A program made the translations under genes and the position numbers. Of a stretch of 64,000 bases of DNA, positions 1 to 7,471 are shown piece by piece. The notes below the pieces were generated by a model. The model searched no databases. It was given only the letters and a program-made list of their open reading frames with translations, and was not told where the DNA came from. The stretch's first letter is position 1. Every line of letters starts with the position of its first letter. Where the stretch lies: contig NZ_JAPLET010000022.1 in assembly GCF_026391055.1 (NCBI RefSeq), positions 124,001-188,000 of the forward strand, given 5' to 3'. This DNA is from Spirosoma sp. (GTDB taxonomy: Bacteria; Bacteroidota; Bacteroidia; Cytophagales; Spirosomataceae).

Positions 1-905
1 CCCGGCCGCGTCCAGATTTCACCCCAGGCGTAGTTGGTGATGAACTGCTGAAAGTCGGCAGTTAAGTCGGTTATCTGGCTATTGGCTTTATCTACATGCG
101 CGTCGCCCAGCACCGACCGCCGAACATGCATGCCTCTATCAAAGGTCGATTCGCCGACCAGGAAATTGATCAGTACCTGCACGTATGACTGCGGCAGTTC
201 GGTACTGGCCAGATGCCGGGCGGGCAGAATAGCCAGTTGGGCATTGGGGATGTTGTCCCGCAAGAATTCAGCCTGTTCTACGTTCGTTACCGGGTCTTCA
301 TCGCCCGTTATAACCAGCGTTTTCACTAATAACTGGCTCAGGTTGTTTCGAAAATCCGCATCCCGAATAGCTGCGCAACAGGCTGAATAGCCAACAACCG
401 GCGAACGCAAAAACATGGCTTTAGTAGCTGCCACTCGCTCCGGATTATTCGTTCGGAAGCTTTCGGTAAACCAGCGTTCCATCGTATCGTCAGCAATGGC
501 CTGCATACCGTGCTCAGCGATGGTGGCGATGCGGCCATTCCAGCGTTCGTCGTTGCCAATTTTAGCACCGGTATTACTGAGCACCAGTTTTTTGAAGCGG
601 TCGGGGTAGTTGATACCCAGCCACTGCCCCGTTAGCCCACCCATCGATAGGCCACAGAAACACGCCTGTTCGATGTTTAGACTGTCCATCAGGTCAATTA
701 CATCCTGCCCTAACAGGTCGATGGTGTAGGGGCCTTTTGTGGTCTCGCTACCGCCATGCCCGCGCGTATCGTACTGAAGCACCTGAAAGTAAGGTAGTAG
801 ATAAGGAATCAGTTCGTCCCACATCATCATCTCAGCTCCCAGCGAGTTGGAAAGAATCAGCACCGGGCTGTTGGGTGTACCTTGCAGTGTATAGTTGATG
901 GGCAT
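1..905 (-). CDS. pcaL: 3-oxoadipate enol-lactonase / 4-carboxymuconolactone decarboxylase fusion, 3' end beyond window
   Basis: The reading frame opens at ATG 903-905 and stays open to the left edge (301 residues visible). The first 250 or so residues are an alpha/beta hydrolase of the PcaD type: the nucleophile elbow GLSMGG puts the catalytic Ser at about residue 87, the acid is in GDEDPVT, and the His is in PARHLAS. From about residue 256 the sequence changes to the N-terminus of a PcaC-type carboxymuconolactone decarboxylase, seen in MHVRRSVLGDAHVDKA and YAWGEIWTRP. Such fusions are known as PcaL in actinobacteria. The two activities decarboxylate 4-carboxymuconolactone and hydrolyse the enol-lactone to 3-oxoadipate in the cytoplasm. 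It is last in the pcaHGB operon, 57 bases after pcaB. The fusion is clear; the length of the PcaC part cannot be seen. Confidence 0.88.
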   Translation of the reverse strand, partial: MPINYTLQGTPNSPVLILSNSLGAEMMMWDELIPYLLPYFQVLQYDTRGHGGSETTKGPYTIDLLGQDVIDLMDSLNIEQACFCGLSMGGLTGQWLGINYPDRFKKLVLSNTGAKIGNDERWNGRIATIAEHGMQAIADDTMERWFTESFRTNNPERVAATKAMFLRSPVVGYSACCAAIRDADFRNNLSQLLVKTLVITGDEDPVTNVEQAEFLRDNIPNAQLAILPARHLASTELPQSYVQVLINFLVGESTFDRGMHVRRSVLGDAHVDKANSQITDLTADFQQFITNYAWGEIWTRP

Positions 906-962
906 AAGCAAAGAGCGAAAGAATGAATGAGCGAAAGAGTAATTTCAGTAACCTGAAGCTCT

Positions 963-2279
963 TTAGAGTTTATTATGCTTTTTTAAAATCAAGTCAATAA
1001 TCTCCAGCGCCTGCCCCAGCGAATGTTCCGGCTTGAAAAGCTTGTCCAGATCAGGCACATCAACGGCTTGTTCCCGAAGCACGTCTTTAAGGCGTTTACG
1101 TTCCGATACTGCCACCGCACAGGCTTTTTCGACCAGTTCATGGGCGTTGGCTTTGCCCAGTTTAGGGGCCAGCGCCAGCGAAACCGTTTCAGCATAAATT
1201 AAGCCGTTGGTCAGTTCGAGATTTTGACGCATCCGGTCGGCATCCACGTCTAGATTATCGAGCAACTCCAATGAGCGTTCAATGGACCCGGCCGTAAGTT
1301 GCATAATGTCGGTTAGCACGTCCCACTCCGAATGCCAGCGTCCTGCCGAGCGTTCGTGTTCCTGCGGCATAGCCGACAATAATGTTGCGACAAGATTCGG
1401 GATTCGGTTGGCGTTAGCCAGAATGGCCGTAGTGGTGACCGGGTTGCGTTTGTGCGGCATCGTACTGGAACCACCCTTGCCAGCCGCTTTTCCTTCCAGC
1501 ACTTCGGCAATCTCGGTCTGCATCAGCAACATTACATCGTTGGCGATCTTGGCCAGACTACCCGAGAGAATACCCAGCACAGCGGCCAGTTCGGCTATGT
1601 TATCCCGCTGCGTGTGCCAGGAAACGGAAGGCTCCAGCCCTAATAAACTCGCGACCTCCTGATGTACTGCATCTGGAATCGACGCATTGCGGCTGCCCAC
1701 CGCCCCCGCCAGTTGCAGCACTAGCACCCGCTGCCGACAAGCTGCCAGCCGTTGTTGACTACGGCTGAGACCATCTAGCCACGAGGCCGTTTTCAGGCCG
1801 AAGGTGATGGGCTTTGCCTGTTGCAACAGCGTCCGGCCAATCATAACGGTTTGGCGGTGCTCTTTAGTTAGGGTCATAAGCCGGTCTGCCAGCGCCGAAA
1901 GTTTGTCATCCAGCCAATCGAGCACGGTTTTGATCGTCAACACGGTAGCTGTATCGACAACATCCTGGCTAGTTGCGCCCAGGTGCACATACCCAGCCGT
2001 GGTCTCATCCCGATTTCTGACAATTTCGGTGAGTTGCTTCACCAATGGTATAGCGGCATTTACGCTCAGCGCAATATCTTTTTTGAGCCGTTCGAAATCC
2101 AGCGAATCAACGACACAGCAAGCCGCAATCACCTCGGCCGAAACCGTTGGTATCAGCCCGTTTCTGGCTTGTGCTGTAGCCAATGCTGCTTCAAACCGAA
2201 GCATGTTGGCCACAGTCGTCTCTTCGGACAATAATGATTGTACATCAGAACTATAAAACAGGCTGGAATACAGGCTCAT
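963..2279 (-). CDS. pcaB: 3-carboxy-cis,cis-muconate cycloisomerase
   Basis: This 438-residue protein belongs to the fumarase/aspartase superfamily. It carries GATSQD at about residues 101-106 and the superfamily signature GSSTMPHKRNP at about 270-280, which holds the catalytic Ser loop. PcaB lactonises 3-carboxy-cis,cis-muconate, the product of protocatechuate 3,4-dioxygenase. Length is normal for bacterial PcaB. It starts 15 bases after pcaG and is followed by the pcaD/pcaC fusion, so the order pcaH-G-B-DC follows the order of reactions. Adenylosuccinate lyase shares the signature, but the operon context decides for PcaB. Confidence 0.93.
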   Translation of the reverse strand: MSLYSSLFYSSDVQSLLSEETTVANMLRFEAALATAQARNGLIPTVSAEVIAACCVVDSLDFERLKKDIALSVNAAIPLVKQLTEIVRNRDETTAGYVHLGATSQDVVDTATVLTIKTVLDWLDDKLSALADRLMTLTKEHRQTVMIGRTLLQQAKPITFGLKTASWLDGLSRSQQRLAACRQRVLVLQLAGAVGSRNASIPDAVHQEVASLLGLEPSVSWHTQRDNIAELAAVLGILSGSLAKIANDVMLLMQTEIAEVLEGKAAGKGGSSTMPHKRNPVTTTAILANANRIPNLVATLLSAMPQEHERSAGRWHSEWDVLTDIMQLTAGSIERSLELLDNLDVDADRMRQNLELTNGLIYAETVSLALAPKLGKANAHELVEKACAVAVSERKRLKDVLREQAVDVPDLDKLFKPEHSLGQALEIIDLILKKHNKL

Positions 2280-2294
2280 AGTGAAGGCGACGGA

Positions 2295-2816
2295 TTAGAC
2301 CTCGAAAAATACGGTTTCCTGCTCACCCTGCATATAAATATCGAACAGATAGCCAGCCGACGTTTTTTTTGCAATGAGCGTTTGGCGTCGTTCGGCGGGG
2401 ACCAGATTCAAGACCGGGTCCGATTCATTGGCGGCTGCTTCATCGGAGAAGTACAGCCGGGTGTAAGAGTGAATCGGTTGGCCACGCATGAAAACGATGA
2501 CCGACAGATGAGGTGCCTGTCCGTCTACAGAACCGGGTTTGAGCGTATGAAAAACGAAACGGTTCTGAGAGTCAGTACCCGTCCCGAATCGGCCGAAGTG
2601 TTTATTTTGTGCGTCCCAAAGCTCAATCAGGGCATCGGGAATTATGACGCCCACGCCATCGAATACGTTGCCGGTAATTGTAATGGCGTTCGGCTCGTCG
2701 AGTGGATTTACAAGCTGATTGCCGATCAGGCTTTTGAAATAATACCCGTATTGCTCCGGCGTCAGTCCGTACGCAAAATAAGGCCCAACGGTTTGTGAGG
2801 GTGTTTGTAGTGGCAT
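2295..2816 (-). CDS. pcaG: protocatechuate 3,4-dioxygenase, alpha subunit
   Basis: This 173-residue intradiol dioxygenase subunit starts with the PcaG-like TPSQTVGPYFAYGLTP and has the beta-sandwich segments VFDGVGVIIPDALIELWDA and FGRFGT. As in other alpha subunits, the His-X-His iron ligand pair of the beta chain is replaced: the matching stretch reads APHLSVIVFMRG. PcaG pairs with PcaH to form the Fe(III) enzyme that cleaves protocatechuate between its hydroxyls. It begins 11 bases after pcaH and ends 15 bases before pcaB, so translational coupling is likely. Confidence 0.94.
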   Translation of the reverse strand: MPLQTPSQTVGPYFAYGLTPEQYGYYFKSLIGNQLVNPLDEPNAITITGNVFDGVGVIIPDALIELWDAQNKHFGRFGTGTDSQNRFVFHTLKPGSVDGQAPHLSVIVFMRGQPIHSYTRLYFSDEAAANESDPVLNLVPAERRQTLIAKKTSAGYLFDIYMQGEQETVFFEV

Positions 2817-2827
2817 GGAGTCGATAG

Positions 2828-3535
2828 TTAAGCCGTTTCGAATGGCGTTGAGTTAGTCCCTCTCAGTACAAAATCGAACCGATAGCCCAAGGCGAAATGG
2901 GGTTCCGTAACGCTCAGGTCGAATTGAGAAATCAACAACTGTCGGCCTTTAGGGGGAACGCCCAGAAAGACCGGATCATACTCCAGCAGCGGGTCGCCGG
3001 GGAAGTACATCTGGGTAACAAGGCGCGTCGTGATGTTCGGCCCGAACAGCGAAAAGTGAATGTGGTTGGGCCGCCAGGCGTTGTAATGGTTACCCCACGG
3101 ATAGGCCCCCGGCTTTATGGTGTAAAACCGGTAGTGCCCGTCGGCATCGGTTAGTACACGGCCCGTTCCCAGAAAATTAGGGTCGATTGGAGCGTCGTGC
3201 TGGTCTACTTTGTGCACATACCGGCCCGCCGAATTTGCCTGCCAGATCTCGATCAGCGTGTGTGGTATGGGACGCCCGTTTTCGTCCATGACCTTACCAT
3301 GCACAATGATCCGTTCGCCCAGGGGTTCACCGTTTCGAACGGAATTTCTTGTCAGATCATGGTCAAGCGGACCGACATGGGTTTCCCCGAAAACAGGGCC
3401 AGTTAGCTCCGAAAGCGACTGTTTAATAACAACCAACGGTTTTGACGGTGCTCGTAGCACTGTTGATTTGTACTCGGGAGATAAGTAAGGCGGGTGTACC
3501 TCCCGGTCGAAATGATTATAGATAAGTTCGCTCAT
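2828..3535 (-). CDS. pcaH: protocatechuate 3,4-dioxygenase, beta subunit
   Basis: This 235-residue protein is the iron-bearing subunit. The four expected ligands are present: Tyr in AGRYVHK (about residue 106), Tyr in GAYPWG (about 145), and two His in WRPNHIHFS (about 158 and 160). The N-terminal region ending in GPVFGETHVGPLDHDLT matches the beta-subunit arm. It oxidatively opens the protocatechuate ring to 3-carboxy-cis,cis-muconate in the cytoplasm. It is the first gene of the pca operon and is divergent from the AraC-type gene, with 143 bases between the two starts. Confidence 0.95.
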   Translation of the reverse strand: MSELIYNHFDREVHPPYLSPEYKSTVLRAPSKPLVVIKQSLSELTGPVFGETHVGPLDHDLTRNSVRNGEPLGERIIVHGKVMDENGRPIPHTLIEIWQANSAGRYVHKVDQHDAPIDPNFLGTGRVLTDADGHYRFYTIKPGAYPWGNHYNAWRPNHIHFSLFGPNITTRLVTQMYFPGDPLLEYDPVFLGVPPKGRQLLISQFDLSVTEPHFALGYRFDFVLRGTNSTPFETA

Positions 3536-3569
3536 ACCGAACGTAAAACGGGTTAAGGAATTCGTTCGA

Positions 3570-3577
3570 CAAAGCTA
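3570..3577 (-). promoter_or_regulatory. candidate -7 box for the pca operon
   Basis: On the minus strand this reads TAGCTTTG, a match to the Bacteroidota -7 consensus TAnnTTTG, 35 bases before the pcaH start. I see no convincing TTG element at the usual distance upstream, which would fit an activator-dependent promoter. A consensus match alone is weak evidence. Confidence 0.35.
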
Positions 3578-3615
3578 TCTGCACGATGCTAAATTATCTT
3601 GGATTAATAAAAATA

Positions 3616-3631
3616 TGACTTGTACAAATCA
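3616..3631. promoter_or_regulatory. palindrome between pcaH and the AraC-type gene, possible operator
   Basis: TGACTTGTACAAATCA is a 16-base inverted repeat with one mismatched pair. It lies 38 bases upstream of the candidate pcaH -7 box and 47 bases upstream of the regulator's start, a place where an activator could serve both promoters. AraC proteins usually bind direct repeats, so the link to this regulator is a guess. Confidence 0.3.
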
Positions 3632-3678
3632 AACATCTATTGCAATTTAAGGCTGTTATTTAGCTATTTTAAACATAC

Positions 3679-4560
3679 ATGTCAATTCGTCTCCGCAATT
3701 TTGAAGGCCTATATGGCGATAACCGCCATCCATTTACGGACGGATTCATTCATCATGAATTACTGGAAGTCCGGAGTCAGCTCTACGACTGGGACATCGA
3801 CGAACACCTGCATACCGATTTAATCCAGCTATTCTTTTTTACCTCGGGCGACGGGGTGCTTGTGTCGGAACTGCGTCGAATCACGCTTACGCCCCCCTGC
3901 GTGCTGCTGATTCCGACTAATACGCTACATGGATTTGCCTTTCAATCGAACATGGCTGGAGAGGTATTTACCATATCCGAGCAGTCGCTGGATATTTTTG
4001 CAAAAGCGATGCCTCAGCTTTTTCTGGAGATCAATCAATTGAGCCAGTATCCGTTTGAGGGACTTGCCGACGAGTTCGATACGCTGCAATGGATTAAGAA
4101 TCAGCTAATCCGGGAGGTAAATACTGACAAAGTGGAGAAGAAGGCACAGCTTCATTCGTTGCTTCAACTGTTATTAATCAGCTTGTACCGGATGCGGCAG
4201 GAATCTGGTATTGAAGATTCTCAGTCAACAAACCGTACGCTTCAGTATTTCAACGCGTTTCAGAAGCTTATCCGGCAGTCGATCCATGAGTTGAAAACGA
4301 TACAGGAGTATGCCTATGCGCTGAATATAACCGCCGTTCACCTCAACCGAATCTGCCAGTCGGTCGTCAAGAAGTCGGCCCTGCAAATCGTCCACGACAA
4401 CCTGACCAACGAAGCGAAGAAGTACCTGCTCAACACAACCTATTCATTGTCCGAAATATCGTATGTACTGAGTTTTAAAGACCCCGCCTATTTTTCGAGG
4501 CTCTTCAAAAAACAAACCGGGCTTTCGCCCGGTCAGTTTCGGAAGATGGGGAAGCTATAG
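3679..4560 (+). CDS. AraC-family transcriptional regulator, probable pca operon regulator
   Basis: This 293-residue protein has an N-terminal cupin-like sensor region (about 20-150, with DIDEHLHTDLIQLFFFTSGDG) and a C-terminal double helix-turn-helix (about 190-290). The second recognition half ends in the typical AraC signature AYFSRLFKKQTGLSPGQFRK. It resembles regulators of aromatic catabolism in this phylum and is divergent from pcaHGB-DC, so protocatechuate or a later metabolite is a plausible ligand. The ligand and targets are inferred from position only. The segment after it, 4561-4690, holds no gene. Confidence 0.88.
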   Translation: MSIRLRNFEGLYGDNRHPFTDGFIHHELLEVRSQLYDWDIDEHLHTDLIQLFFFTSGDGVLVSELRRITLTPPCVLLIPTNTLHGFAFQSNMAGEVFTISEQSLDIFAKAMPQLFLEINQLSQYPFEGLADEFDTLQWIKNQLIREVNTDKVEKKAQLHSLLQLLLISLYRMRQESGIEDSQSTNRTLQYFNAFQKLIRQSIHELKTIQEYAYALNITAVHLNRICQSVVKKSALQIVHDNLTNEAKKYLLNTTYSLSEISYVLSFKDPAYFSRLFKKQTGLSPGQFRKMGKL

Positions 4561-4689
4561 CACAATCTCTTTTTGCTCAATAGCTGCTTGTGTCCTGTCT
4601 GAGAAGAAGATATGCCATCCCGAAATCTATTTTGAAACACTTCAGTAATTTTCATTAAAAATTTCAGACTATTTATGGTAACGCCATTT

Positions 4690-5542
4690 GTTAAGTCGTC
4701 CGGCCTGGGCTGGGGATTTTCTACTGTGGATATAATTGTGCAGGCTCGCCAGAAGCTACCCCACAGTCGTGTCGATGATGTTGCTGTTTTGGGTGGCCTG
4801 ACCAAAAAGTAGATGGCTCTTGTGCTGGGCGTCACCTACCTACCCCATATGGGGCGTGGTCGAGTGGACAGCATCGCCAATAAGGATCACACGCCCCTTG
4901 AACCACTTGTCGGGAACAAACACAACCTGCATCGGGCGGTAAACGACGCCCGCCCCATCGGTGATCTGCTCTTTCAGATCGGCCACCGGGCTCGTGAAGC
5001 CGCCCAGCCGAATACGCATCTGTTCAGCCAGTTCGCTTTCCTCGTAACGGGGTCTATCCAGCTCAAACGAGGTAACGTACATCAGCTCATCGGAGAGCGG
5101 GCAAAGACCTGCCGCTTGAAGTTATACAGGCAGACAGTCTGACCCGTAAACTGAGGCTTGATATTGGCAAATACCAGCGAACGCACTTTGGAAAACGTAC
5201 CATACAAGAGCACCAGCCTCCAGCACGGTCGACACCAGCACTTTATGCAGCGCAATTCGGGCAATACCGCAGTTGGGGGTATTCAGGACCAGCTAGCTGC
5301 GCACTTGGGTATACATTTTTATGACCGTTGGGCAGATAAACAATTGCGTTTTCGAAGGGGTACGCCTAATCCGGAAACTTATCGAGGATACCCAACTGAT
5401 GCATAGCCCGGATCTCGTTGCTCTGGATAATGATGCCCACCCCATAAACGGTCCATACTTCTTTGAGTTCAACAATCTCGGCCTCAATGCCGCGTTGGCT
5501 CAGGCTGATAGCGAGCGATAAACCGGCAATTCTACCGCCCAC
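4690..5542 (-). pseudogene. relic of class A FAD-dependent aromatic monooxygenase
   Basis: Fragments of one flavoprotein monooxygenase can be read in order across shifting frames. The FAD-binding start GGRIAGLSLAISL (a changed GxGxxG) and GVGIIIQSNEIRAMHQLGIL end at a TAG at 5366-5368. The middle GIARIALHKVLVSTVLEAG continues in another frame from near 5275. SLVFANIKPQFTGQTV lies in a third frame from near 5205. The GD motif part GRVILIGDAVHSTTPHMG lies in the second frame again and stops at 4840-4842. The C-terminal region beyond is mostly lost. There are at least two stops, three frameshifts and a truncation, so it cannot make the enzyme. Members hydroxylate aromatic acids such as 4-hydroxybenzoate; the exact substrate cannot be told. 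Confidence 0.82.
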
Positions 5543-5998
5543 CTCGTACCAGACCGGCGCTACCACATGGCCGACCGTTTTTCCCGCATTGAGCATGTGC
5601 TGTTCAAAGGCCCCATAATTCCGGAAATAGCACGGGTTGGGCAGCGGAGCCAGGAGTGTTACCTCAGCCAGTTCATAATCCGGCCGCGCATCCAGCAGCC
5701 CATTCAGGATTGGGGCACAGCGTTCATGCTAGTCGATAAGCGTTAGTATATCGACCAGTAATTGTCCGTTACTGGCGTTGGCCAGCTCAACGATACCCTG
5801 ATCTGTCAGGAGTCCTTAGCGAACCACCCTGCCCTGGTCCATCGAGGACGAGCTGCGAAATGCCCCGCGGAGGTTGGGCGTCGATCTTTTTACCTGTACA
5901 GCTGAGTCCGATAGCAAAACCAACGAAGGTATTACCGCGCCGATGATCTTGTTCGCGACAGTTGACTTGATCGCGTTTTCTATAATAAACGCTTTCAT
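5543..5998 (-). pseudogene. relic of fumarylacetoacetate hydrolase (FAH)-family enzyme, N-terminal part only
   Basis: One frame reads GLLTDQGIVELANASNGQ, then LAEVTLLAPLPNPCYFRNYG, then FEQHMLNAGKT and VVAPVWYE. These match the N-terminal domain of FAH-family hydrolases (LLAPLPNP, FEQH, WYE before the usual IPVFY). The frame is broken by TAA at 5816-5818 and TAG at 5729-5731. Exactly after WYE at 5543 the frame runs straight into the FAD-binding start of the flavin monooxygenase relic, so the catalytic C-terminal domain is missing. FAH-family enzymes hydrolyse acylpyruvates late in ring-cleavage pathways. The decay suggests an earlier, longer catabolic operon. The start at 5998 is uncertain. 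Confidence 0.75.
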
Positions 5999-6040
5999 GA
6001 GGGGGGAGGTATTGTTTTTAGGCCCTGGTAAACCTTTGCC

Positions 6041-6074
6041 TGGCGAGTGTATGGATGCTTGGCGAGTGTATGGA
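6041..6074. repeat. 15-base direct repeat in decayed region
   Basis: TGGCGAGTGTATGGA occurs at 6041-6055 and again at 6060-6074 (period 19). It lies in the 5999-6242 stretch between the relics and madM, in which I recognise no gene; a 120-codon frame there has no recognisable similarity upstream of the FAH relic. It is probably a replication-slip duplication. Confidence 0.6.
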
Positions 6075-6242
6075 TATACCTTAACTACGCCAAGACAATG
6101 ATCCGGGTCGAAATGATGTTTATCGAGATCAGGTGGGGCGAGTATGGGGACGGGGTGGATTCCTGATGGCTTTTCCATGGATTGACGGGTAGAGCCTAAG
6201 TAAGCCTATTTACAAACCTTCATTAAATCTCATTTAACCCGT

Positions 6243-7001
6243 TTAGACTATCACCCGCATTAGCAAATACAGCACCGACGGACACGCCAGGCAACCCAGT
6301 CCGGTATAGAAGGTAGCCGTCAGTGCACCGTAAGGCACCAGCCTGGGGTCAGTAGCGGCCAGACCCGCCGATACACCGCTGGTCGTTCCCATGAGTCCAC
6401 CGTAAACCATGGCCGTTTGTGGATTATTGAGCCCGATAAACCGGGCCATAAAAGGCGTCCCGATGGTCACGAAAACAGCCTTGACAACACCGGCGGCAAT
6501 ACTGAGCGCGATCACATCGGAACTGGCCCCGATAGCCGCCCCCGTTACCGGCCCAACAATATACGTGCAGGCACCCGCTCCAATGGTTGTCAGGCTAATG
6601 GCGTCGGTATAACCCCAGAAAAGGGCCACGACAACCCCTCCGCTAAAGGAAAGCACAATACCTAAAAACAACGACAGAGCCCCAATCCAGCCTGTACGCT
6701 TCATAACGAGAAAGCTGGCACCCATGCCGGTCGAAACGATGGCGAAGTCGCGGAACATGGCCCCACCCATCAGACCGAAACCCGAAAAGACTTTTACGTC
6801 GGCAATGCCTTTTTCACCTCCCGAATAAACGCCCCCCGCGTACGCCAGCACCAGCCCCATGATAATCGCAATGGCCGAAGCTGGTATTTTTTTATTGGTC
6901 AGCTTGTTGGAAATAATAGCCGATGTATACATCATAAATCCCACAGCCAGAAAGGCGACGACCAACCCATTTTTTTCAAGAAACCGGGTTATAATGTCCA
7001 T
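6243..7001 (-). CDS. madM: malonate transporter subunit MadM
   Basis: This protein of 252 residues is almost wholly hydrophobic, with about eight or nine membrane spans. It matches MadM in segments such as LMGGAMFRDFAIVSTGMGAS, GAGACTYIVGPVTGAAIGA and MVYGGLMGTTSGVSAGLAATD. MadM and MadL together form the sodium-coupled malonate importer known from Malonomonas. I chose the start at 7001 (MDIITRF) over an in-frame ATG at 7028, because it matches the usual MadM start and shortens the overlap with madL to 26 bases. The pair is followed upstream by a MatB-like synthetase, giving malonate uptake and activation. Confidence 0.9.
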   Translation of the reverse strand: MDIITRFLEKNGLVVAFLAVGFMMYTSAIISNKLTNKKIPASAIAIIMGLVLAYAGGVYSGGEKGIADVKVFSGFGLMGGAMFRDFAIVSTGMGASFLVMKRTGWIGALSLFLGIVLSFSGGVVVALFWGYTDAISLTTIGAGACTYIVGPVTGAAIGASSDVIALSIAAGVVKAVFVTIGTPFMARFIGLNNPQTAMVYGGLMGTTSGVSAGLAATDPRLVPYGALTATFYTGLGCLACPSVLYLLMRVIV

Positions 7002-7371
7002 GTTGGTCGACGGGTTGAGATTTGGCAAACTTGGAAAGAAGCGGAATTACAGACAAGCAAATCAACACTGGAACGATACCGGCTACGAGTGCCAGGGAAC
7101 CGCTGGAAACGGCCACTTTAACGTTTTGGATTGCCGACATGGCCACCACGATCGGGATATACATCTGACTCCAGAACTCGATGCCCCGGTCGGTGAGTTT
7201 GTCAGAAAATCCTTTTTTTGTAAACCAGTCATTCAGGAAGATCAGAAGCAACATGGCGAAGCCGACCCCGCCCACATTGGCATCGACGCCGATTAGCCGA
7301 CCGAGCAGTTCGCCAATCAATTGTCCGGTTACGTAGCAAAAGGCCAGAATGGCCACTCCGTAGATAATCAT
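6976..7371 (-). CDS. madL: malonate transporter subunit MadL
   Basis: This 131-residue membrane protein has four predicted spans and MadL-type segments GQLIGELLGRLIGVDANVGG and GFAMLLLIFLNDWF. It overlaps madM by 26 bases, a sign of a tightly coupled operon and matching the madL-madM order elsewhere. The malonate decarboxylase genes that normally accompany madLM are absent here, so imported malonate is more likely turned into malonyl-CoA by the neighbouring synthetase. Confidence 0.9.
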   Translation of the reverse strand: MIIYGVAILAFCYVTGQLIGELLGRLIGVDANVGGVGFAMLLLIFLNDWFTKKGFSDKLTDRGIEFWSQMYIPIVVAMSAIQNVKVAVSSGSLALVAGIVPVLICLSVIPLLSKFAKSQPVDQHGHYNPVS

Positions 7372-7406
7372 TTATGTACAAGTTTTTTTAATGTAAAATG
7401 AATGAT

Positions 7407-7471
7407 GGATAATGTAAAATGGGCAATGAATAATTAGCGGCCTGCTATACATTATCCATTTTACACTATCC
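7407..7471. repeat. inverted repeat between matB-like gene and madL
   Basis: The arms are GGATAATGTAAAATGG (7407-7422) and its near-complement CCATTTTACACTATCC (7456-7471), 15 of 16 pairs. The right arm contains the stop codon of the synthetase gene (7466-7468). A further ATGTAAAATG copy lies at about 7391-7400. The structure could attenuate reading from the synthetase gene into madLM, or be a small dispersed repeat. Confidence 0.6.

Noticed and set aside
5999..6178. Open frame upstream of the FAH relic as a separate gene
   Set aside because: I see no similarity or plausible start in it, it includes a slipped 15-base repeat, and it runs straight into the stop-ridden FAH relic.
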